The notes under the pieces: model-generated | The model's input: only the letters and a program-made list of their open reading frames with translations | Database searches by the model: none | What the model was told of the DNA's origin: nothing | Made by a program: the position numbers and the translations under genes | In this document: positions 1 to 4,241 of the stretch, one piece after another | Position numbering within the stretch: the first letter of the stretch is position 1 | How the letters are laid out: every line of letters starts with the position of its first letter | Source of the DNA: JADLEX01 sp964586775 | GTDB lineage: Bacteria; Lernaellota; Lernaellaia; JACKCT01 | Assembly: GCA_964586775.1 (NCBI GenBank) | Contig: CAZPJD010000116.1 | Span: forward strand, 1 to 5,568 | Length of the DNA stretch: 5,568 nucleotides | Direction of reading: 5' to 3'

Positions 1-121
1 GACGGCCACCGTGGATCTGCCCGCCGACATGAGCACGATCACGATCATCGTGACGATCTCCGACGTGGGCGACAAGATCTACGACTCGGTCGGCGCGATC
101 GACTGGTTCGCGTTCAAGTAG
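1..121 (+). CDS. C-terminal end of an upstream secreted protein, choice-of-anchor-like (partial)
   Basis: An open frame enters from the left edge (first full codon at base 2) and stops at TAG 119-121, giving 39 residues. The segment alternates Thr and Ile as in a beta strand, followed by DVGDKIYDS and a terminal IDWFAFK. A strand, then a [DN]VGDxIYDS turn, then an Ile-Asp-aromatic strand at the very C-terminus is how I know choice-of-anchor-type extracellular beta domains (the L class in particular) to end. The assignment rests on pattern memory only. The start of a similar domain (FEDGSLSGW) is seen at the end of the last gene in the window, so this may be a relative of that gene. A strong terminator follows 24 nt after the stop, so it ends its own transcription unit. 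That it is coding is fairly sure; the domain name is moderate. Confidence 0.7.
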   Translation, partial: TATVDLPADMSTITIIVTISDVGDKIYDSVGAIDWFAFK

Positions 122-144
122 TCGCGTAACAATCCGAATTCACG

Positions 145-177
145 ACGGGCGCGGTCCAGACCGCGCCCGTTTCCTTT
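145..177 (+). terminator. Intrinsic (Rho-independent) terminator
   Basis: Bases 145-156 (ACGGGCGCGGTC) are perfectly complementary to 159-170 (GACCGCGCCCGT). After opening the innermost pair this is an 11-bp GC-rich stem with a 4-nt loop. It is followed by TTCCTTT at 171-177. It lies just after the stop codon at 121 and should end transcription of the upstream gene, separating it from the lipoprotein cluster. Confidence 0.88.
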
Positions 178-226
178 GATACGGGTTCAAACTTCGTGTT
201 TCGAACTCATTTCTCAAAGAGCGTCG

Positions 227-255
227 TTGACGCCGAAGATCTGTCATTGTATTAA
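227..255 (+). promoter_or_regulatory. Sigma70-like promoter for the lipoprotein cluster
   Basis: TTGACG at 227-232 matches 5 of 6 bases of the -35 consensus. TATTAA at 250-255 matches 4 of 6 of the -10 consensus. The spacer is exactly 17 nt. The site lies between the terminator of the upstream gene and the first lipoprotein gene, in a locally AT-richer stretch. Transcription would start near 262, leaving a leader of about 120 nt before the ATG at 381. The leader shows only small hairpins (for example CATCG 302-306 with CGATG 315-319) and no riboswitch that I recognise. The host's sigma factor preferences are unknown. Confidence 0.6.
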
Positions 256-370
256 CGAATAAGGTTGGCAACCGGAGTGAGAGTGGCGCACGCTGACTGG
301 CCATCGTGGATTTTCGATGAGGTCGGTTTCGCACGTGTGAGATGGTCGGAGCTCGACGCTTCGACATAAT

Positions 371-376
371 GGAGGG
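371..376 (+). promoter_or_regulatory. Ribosome binding site that decides the start of lipoprotein A
   Basis: GGAGGG lies 4 nt before the ATG at 381 (5 nt counted from GGAGG). In-frame ATGs at 342 and 369 are further upstream but have no comparable purine-rich site at proper distance, and the site overlaps the 369 start. I therefore chose 381. Confidence 0.75.
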
Positions 377-380
377 AAAA

Positions 381-1532
381 ATGGACTCGATCTTTTCCGA
401 CGTACGAACTACCCCCGCCCATTTCGGCAACACATCGATCGCGCTCTGGACCGTTCTGATTGGCGGGCTCGTCGTCGCCGCGTTCACGGCATTTTTGTCC
501 TGTGCGAACAGCAGCGGAAGTGACGACGCCGCCGATGCCAATGCGGATGACGACGACAGCTCATCCTGCGACTTGAACGAATCGTCGATGGTGGAGATTC
601 CGTTCTCCTCCGACGGATCGGACTGCGGCGCGTTGGGCTTGGCCATCGTCGTCGATCACCTGTTCGCCGACGCCTCGCTGCGGTCGTTCAAGATCACCGG
701 GCAGTTCAGCATCGACAACGACAACGTCTATTATCTGCGTACGCCGGGATTATTCTCGGAAGATGCATGCTTCACGCAGATCGAGAATTCGGGCACATTC
801 GAAATCGGTGCCAACTACCTGGAATGCACGATGAACCTGCAGGTCGATGTCGTCGCGTCGACCGCCCCCGACTCGTCCTCGTTTTGCAGCTTTTGGGTTC
901 AAAGCGGAATCGACTGCGAGAACGGCGATGACGACAGCGACGACGACAACGATGACGACACGTCCGCGGATTGCGTCGAAACCCTCGGGGACAACGTCGA
1001 AACGTGTTTCGAGGGCATAACGGCTGAAGACGTCTGCTCGGGCAATGACGCGGAATGCTGGCTTGATTGTTTTGACCAAGCGGAAACTTGCGGGGATTGG
1101 CTCGAATGCCTGGAAGCCGATTGTGATTACGGCGGAGACGACGACAGCGATGACGACAGCGGCGGCACGCCCCCCGTTCTTGGCGACGGCCTGTGGAATC
1201 CGGATCCGGCGGCCGACGACGGCTCCGGCGCGATCGTCAGTGTGCTTCAGTGGACCGTGTGCGATGTGGATGACGACCTGTCCGGCGGACAGATCTTCGT
1301 GTGGCTGACCGGCACCCAGACGGCGGCCCTGGCGGGCGACGTGTTCTGGGATGACTTCACCGACGGCGCGCCCAGCGCCCCCGATTGCGGCGCCCCGGTC
1401 GATGTCGGTGTCGGCGTTGACTTCTCGGCCCTCGTGCCCTTCGGCGACGACATTTGCGTCGACGTCGAGGCGACGGACGGCGAAGGCAACATGAGCAACC
1501 TGCTCGAGTACATCTGCGTATTCGTGCCCTGA
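381..1532 (+). CDS. Lipoprotein A: six-Cys module, eight-Cys module, C-terminal beta-sandwich-like domain
   Basis: 383 residues, function not recognised. Residues about 19-40 form a hydrophobic segment ending FLS-Cys41, a somewhat non-standard lipobox (Phe at -3). The n-region is unusually long (about 18 residues) and weakly charged. An acidic Ser/Asp spacer follows. Residues 63-179 are the module shared by all four proteins, with Cys at 63, 82, 130, 149, 169 and 179 and the motif GQFSIDNDNVYYLR at 107-120. After an Asp linker (183-193) comes the eight-Cys module, Cys 198, 209, 219, 226, 230, 237, 243 and 248. A second linker (253-260) leads to about 120 residues of alternating hydrophobic strands with four Cys (294, 336, 359, 379), ending with VEATDGEGNMSN. 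This part resembles an Ig-like or cadherin-like beta sandwich. First gene after the promoter; Ala at +2 after the lipid cysteine would be compatible with outer-membrane sorting under the E. coli rule. Paired cysteines suggest an oxidising compartment. Coding is certain, role unknown. Confidence 0.93.
   Translation: MDSIFSDVRTTPAHFGNTSIALWTVLIGGLVVAAFTAFLSCANSSGSDDAADANADDDDSSSCDLNESSMVEIPFSSDGSDCGALGLAIVVDHLFADASLRSFKITGQFSIDNDNVYYLRTPGLFSEDACFTQIENSGTFEIGANYLECTMNLQVDVVASTAPDSSSFCSFWVQSGIDCENGDDDSDDDNDDDTSADCVETLGDNVETCFEGITAEDVCSGNDAECWLDCFDQAETCGDWLECLEADCDYGGDDDSDDDSGGTPPVLGDGLWNPDPAADDGSGAIVSVLQWTVCDVDDDLSGGQIFVWLTGTQTAALAGDVFWDDFTDGAPSAPDCGAPVDVGVGVDFSALVPFGDDICVDVEATDGEGNMSNLLEYICVFVP
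927..959 (+). repeat. Asp-rich linker 1 of lipoprotein A
   Basis: Eleven codons encode DDDSDDDNDDD, from mixed GAC and GAT codons with AGC and AAC. It separates the six-Cys from the eight-Cys module and is probably a flexible acidic tether. Confidence 0.85.
1137..1160 (+). repeat. Asp-rich linker 2 of lipoprotein A
   Basis: DDDSDDDS, two copies of a DDDS unit. It joins the eight-Cys module to the C-terminal beta domain. The same kind of linker stands at the matching place in lipoprotein C (3416-3439). Confidence 0.82.
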
Positions 1533-1659
1533 CAGCACATCATTGTGGCGGAAGGTCTTGGATCCGAGTCATTTCGGGAGCCTCATGGGTCGTACCAAGA
1601 GGCGGATACAGGACGGGATCGGCGGGATACGCCGAAGAAGAAGGGTCGTGGGAAATAGT

Positions 1660-2586
1660 ATGAGATCGAATCGACTGGCGGGCATCATGATCGCTCTCGT
1701 CATCGCGACATCGTGCTCGGGCGGCGGCGGATCTGGCGACTCGGGGGACGGATCGTCCGACGACGAAAACGACGGCGGCGGCGAGTCCTGCAGCTCGGAT
1801 ACGTCCGGTATGGTCGAGATTCCCTTTGCGTTCCAGGGTTCGGACTGCGCCGCGTTGGGACTGGCCGTCGTCGTGGACCACGTATTTGCGAATGCGACGT
1901 TGACGCAGTTCGTACTCAACGGGCAGTTCAGTATCGACAACGACAACGCCTATTACCTGCGCGGAGCGGGGCTCACTGACGGCGGGGAATGCTACGACGA
2001 GATCGAGAACTCGGGTGAGTTTGCCGTCAGGACGAACTATCTGGAGTGCGAAGAGTTGATCGAGATCGAGGTCCTCGCGAAAGCGGACTCGGAATCGACG
2101 GCGTTTTGTCGATTCGGGGTTCGTAGCGAAATCGGATGCGACGACGCCGATGATGACGACACCGGGGACGACGACTCGCAAGAAGATTGCGAGTCCACAC
2201 TCGATGGGAACGTCGAGGCCTGCTTCGAGGGTCTCACGACCGCCGATGTCTGCGCTCAGGAAGATGCGGACTGCTGGGTTGCCTGCTTCGCGTCCGACAC
2301 CGTCGAGACTTGCGAAGACTGGCTCGACTGCCTCGTATCAGATTGCGGGTACTCAGCTTCTGACGACGACACCGATTACGTCGCCGAGTGTGAGGAATGG
2401 TACGCCGAGTGCGGCGTTGATGACGCCGGTGTCTGCGCGTCCCTCGGTTCGTACACCGGTCTCGGCGCGTGCTATGACGCGGCTCTCGGCGATCTGTTCG
2501 ACTGCCTGATCGCGGCCGGATGCTCGGACGCCGAAGCCATCGCGGATTGCTACACCGACTTCGCGAGCGCAGCGGGTGGCTGCTAA
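1660..2586 (+). CDS. Lipoprotein B: six-Cys module plus two eight-Cys segments
   Basis: 308 residues, function not recognised. The chosen ATG gives a conventional signal peptide (Arg at 2 and 5, hydrophobic core 6-16) ending ATS-Cys19. Its ribosome site is poor (GGGA at 1650-1653). An in-frame ATG at 1585 has GGGAG four nt upstream and would add 25 Arg-rich residues; I prefer 1660 because of the signal peptide. A Gly/Asp spacer follows, then the shared module with Cys 44, 63, 111, 130, 150 and 160 and GQFSIDNDNAYYLR. After an Asp linker (161-173) the eight-Cys module has Cys 177, 188, 198, 205, 209, 218, 224 and 229, with two extra residues between the fifth and sixth Cys compared with A and C. 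The tail (240-308) holds eight further Cys (244, 251, 259, 271, 282, 288, 297, 308) in an Ala-rich, probably helical segment ending in Cys. The first 143 mature residues are nearly identical to lipoprotein C. Confidence 0.92.
   Translation: MRSNRLAGIMIALVIATSCSGGGGSGDSGDGSSDDENDGGGESCSSDTSGMVEIPFAFQGSDCAALGLAVVVDHVFANATLTQFVLNGQFSIDNDNAYYLRGAGLTDGGECYDEIENSGEFAVRTNYLECEELIEIEVLAKADSESTAFCRFGVRSEIGCDDADDDDTGDDDSQEDCESTLDGNVEACFEGLTTADVCAQEDADCWVACFASDTVETCEDWLDCLVSDCGYSASDDDTDYVAECEEWYAECGVDDAGVCASLGSYTGLGACYDAALGDLFDCLIAAGCSDAEAIADCYTDFASAAGGC
1712..2145 (+). repeat. Near-identical 434-bp tract, copy 1 (in lipoprotein B)
   Basis: Aligns without any gap to 2757-3190 (offset 1045). By hand I count 22 mismatches, about 95% identity, giving about 7 amino-acid differences in about 143. 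The tract starts right at the lipobox Cys codon and ends at the Asp linker after the sixth Cys. Sequence to both sides is clearly more diverged. Confidence 0.93.
2140..2178 (+). repeat. Asp-rich linker of lipoprotein B
   Basis: Encodes DDADDDDTGDDDS between the two Cys modules. The matching linker in lipoprotein C is five residues longer, so it has changed length since the duplication. Confidence 0.8.
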
Positions 2587-2684
2587 TCGCCTGATATCGG
2601 CGACCAAAGGACCTTGACGAAGCGGCTCCTGCTCCGGCTCTTCGTTCATGACTTCGAGTTCTTTCCGTTTCGGACAGGTTTCTG

Positions 2685-2689
2685 GGAGG
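2685..2689 (+). promoter_or_regulatory. Ribosome binding site deciding the start of lipoprotein C
   Basis: GGAGG at 2685-2689, inside GGGAGGG, lies 9 nt before ATG 2699. An upstream in-frame ATG at 2648 has no purine-rich site and would put 17 extra residues before the signal peptide. Confidence 0.68.
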
Positions 2690-2698
2690 GTCAGGAAA

Positions 2699-4162
2699 AT
2701 GGCATCGTGTCGGGTGGTGCTGGTTCTTTCGAGTTTGCTCTTTGCGATCGCAATCGCGTGCTCGGATGGCGGCGGATCTGGCGACTCGGGGGACGGATCG
2801 TCCGACGACGAGAACGACGGCGGCGGCGAGTCCTGCAGCTCGGATACGTCCGGGATGGTCGAGATTCCCTTTGCGTTCCAAGGCTCGGACTGCGACGCGT
2901 TGGGACTGGCCGTCGTCGTGGACCACGTATTTGCGAATGCGACGTTGACGCAGTTCGTTCTCAGCGGGCAGTTCAGTATCGACAACGACAACACCTACTA
3001 CCTGCGTGGAGCGGGGCTCACGGACGGCGGGGAATGCTACGACGAGATCGAGAACTCGGGTGAGTTCGCTGTCAGGACGAACTATCTGGAGTGCGAAGAG
3101 TACCTGGAGATCGAGGTCCTCGCGAAGGCGGATTCGGAATCGACGGCGTTTTGTCGATTCGGGATTCGTAGCGAAATCGGATGCGACGACGTAGATGACG
3201 ACGACACCGACGACGACTCGGTTGATGACGACGATTCGCAGGCGGATTGCGAGTTCATACTCAACGGGGACGTTGAAGCGTGTTTCGAAGGGATTACAAC
3301 CGCCGATGTTTGCGCTCTGGAAGACGCGGATTGTTGGGTTTCCTGTTATCAGTCCGCCGAAACCTGCGCGGATTGGCTCGACTGCCTCGAGTCGGATTGC
3401 GGATACTCGGCTGCCGACGACGACAGCGACGACGACGACACGGTGGACGAGAATTCGATCAGCGGCACGGCGACCGACTTCAAGGAAGGCACCCCGCTGC
3501 CGAACGCGACCGTCGAAGCGGTCAACGACGAGGACGGCTCCTCGTTCGATCCGGCGATCGTCGGCACCGCCGACGAGAACGGCTTCGTGACGCTGTCGGG
3601 CATCCCCGATGACGCCAAGGGCGCCGTGGCCATCAAGGTGACCTACAACGGCTACAAAGACACCTATCAGTTCCACTTCGAGACGGGCACGTCGAACGAA
3701 ACGTTCCTGGCGGTGTCGAACACCGTCGTGACGCTCGTCTCCGGTCTGCTCGGCATCACGCCCGACCCGACCAAGGGCTTCGCTTCCGGCGCGGTTTACT
3801 GGTCGGATGGCACGGACGAGCACCCCGTGGGTTGCGCCGAAGTGACGTTCGATCCGGGCGTTTCCGAGGTTCATTACTTCAAGGAAAGCGCCCTCGGCGT
3901 GCTCCCGACGGATGAGCGCGACACCGACGGCAACGGCATCGGCGACGAAAACGGCAAGGGCACCAACGGCGTGCTCGATGGCGACGGCGGCCCGATGAGC
4001 TACTTCGTCGGCGTCAACGCCGATCCGGGCTCCTACACCGTCACCGCCAATATCGACGGCGTCGAAGCCACCGACACGATTCCCTATCTGTGCGCGGACT
4101 GCGTTGCCATCACGACCGTCGTGTACGACTCCGATCCGAACGCGGCTTGGTGCACAGAATGA
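2699..4162 (+). CDS. Lipoprotein C: six-Cys and eight-Cys modules, carboxypeptidase-regulatory-like beta domains
   Basis: 487 residues. The signal peptide (Arg5, hydrophobic 6-20) ends AIA-Cys21; Ser at +2. The shared module has Cys 46, 65, 113, 132, 152 and 162 and GQFSIDNDNTYYLR at 90-103. An 18-residue Asp linker (163-180) leads to the eight-Cys module (Cys 184, 195, 205, 212, 216, 223, 229, 234). A second linker (240-247) precedes two beta domains. Residues 253-345 (ISGTATDFKEGTPLPNATVEA, then TADENGFVTLSGIP) have the pattern of carboxypeptidase regulatory-like / peptidase-associated beta sandwiches: G-x-V/T strand, P-x-x-x-A-x-V, then a D-x-x-G-x-[FV] turn. Residues 360-487 look like a second beta domain with an inserted Asp/Gly-rich stretch (408-430, DTDGNGIGD) that resembles a thrombospondin type 3 calcium loop, and Cys 379, 465, 468 and 485. 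No catalytic motif is seen. The domain calls are from pattern memory; surface display or binding is inferred. Confidence 0.93.
   Translation: MASCRVVLVLSSLLFAIAIACSDGGGSGDSGDGSSDDENDGGGESCSSDTSGMVEIPFAFQGSDCDALGLAVVVDHVFANATLTQFVLSGQFSIDNDNTYYLRGAGLTDGGECYDEIENSGEFAVRTNYLECEEYLEIEVLAKADSESTAFCRFGIRSEIGCDDVDDDDTDDDSVDDDDSQADCEFILNGDVEACFEGITTADVCALEDADCWVSCYQSAETCADWLDCLESDCGYSAADDDSDDDDTVDENSISGTATDFKEGTPLPNATVEAVNDEDGSSFDPAIVGTADENGFVTLSGIPDDAKGAVAIKVTYNGYKDTYQFHFETGTSNETFLAVSNTVVTLVSGLLGITPDPTKGFASGAVYWSDGTDEHPVGCAEVTFDPGVSEVHYFKESALGVLPTDERDTDGNGIGDENGKGTNGVLDGDGGPMSYFVGVNADPGSYTVTANIDGVEATDTIPYLCADCVAITTVVYDSDPNAAWCTE
2757..3190 (+). repeat. Near-identical 434-bp tract, copy 2 (in lipoprotein C)
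   Basis: Second copy of the tract at 1712-2145. Copies are in direct orientation, 1045 bp apart. Many of the mismatches are third-position changes such as GAA/GAG, TTT/TTC and GAC/GAT. Confidence 0.93.
3185..3238 (+). repeat. Asp-rich linker 1 of lipoprotein C
   Basis: Eighteen codons encode DDVDDDDTDDDSVDDDDS, five more than the equivalent linker in lipoprotein B. The extra unit looks like a repeat of the D-D-D-S/T core. Confidence 0.82.
3416..3439 (+). repeat. Asp-rich linker 2 of lipoprotein C
   Basis: DDDSDDDD between the eight-Cys module and the regulatory-like beta domain. Confidence 0.8.
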
Positions 4163-4186
4163 GTCATCGAGTGTCATGAAGTACTT

Positions 4187-4221
4187 TAACGTCACCTTTG
4201 TTACGGCATCCCGTGGCGTTA
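4187..4221 (+). other. Imperfect hairpin between lipoproteins C and D
   Basis: TAACGTCAC at 4187-4195 can pair with GTGGCGTTA at 4213-4221 (9 pairs including one G-T), with a 17-nt loop. There is no T-run after it, so it is not a standard terminator. It ends just before the ribosome site of the next gene and could affect relative expression, or be chance. Confidence 0.3.
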
Positions 4222-4228
4222 CTTGATT

Positions 4229-4234
4229 GGAAGG
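4229..4234 (+). promoter_or_regulatory. Ribosome binding site of lipoprotein D
   Basis: GGAAGG lies 7 nt before the ATG at 4242, supporting that start. Confidence 0.65.
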
Positions 4235-4241
4235 CTGTTTG

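Noticed and set aside
342..380. Earlier start of lipoprotein A at ATG 342 or 369
   Set aside because: The GGAGGG at 371-376 fits ATG 381 and not the earlier ones, and the longer forms would further extend an already long n-region.
750..1538. Minus-strand open frame of 262 codons opposite lipoprotein A, with Val/Ile-rich stretches that look like membrane segments
   Set aside because: The hydrophobic runs are antisense of the Asp linkers (GAC/GAT to GTC/ATC). No supporting start site or homology pattern.
2614..2642. Possible promoter before lipoprotein C (TTGACG at 2614-2619)
   Set aside because: No -10-like hexamer 16-18 nt downstream; the region there is GC/CT-rich.
1712..3190. The direct repeat as flanks of a mobile element
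   Set aside because: Each copy lies inside an intact coding gene in the right frame, with no transposase or terminal inverted repeats between; paralogous coding sequence explains it.
2234..4195. Long minus-strand open frame of 653 codons opposite lipoproteins B and C
   Set aside because: It is a mirror of the Asp-rich, GC-ending genes: GAC runs read as Val on the other strand. Its product is an Arg/Val-rich sequence without domains, and the plus strand has signal peptides, ribosome sites and conserved modules.
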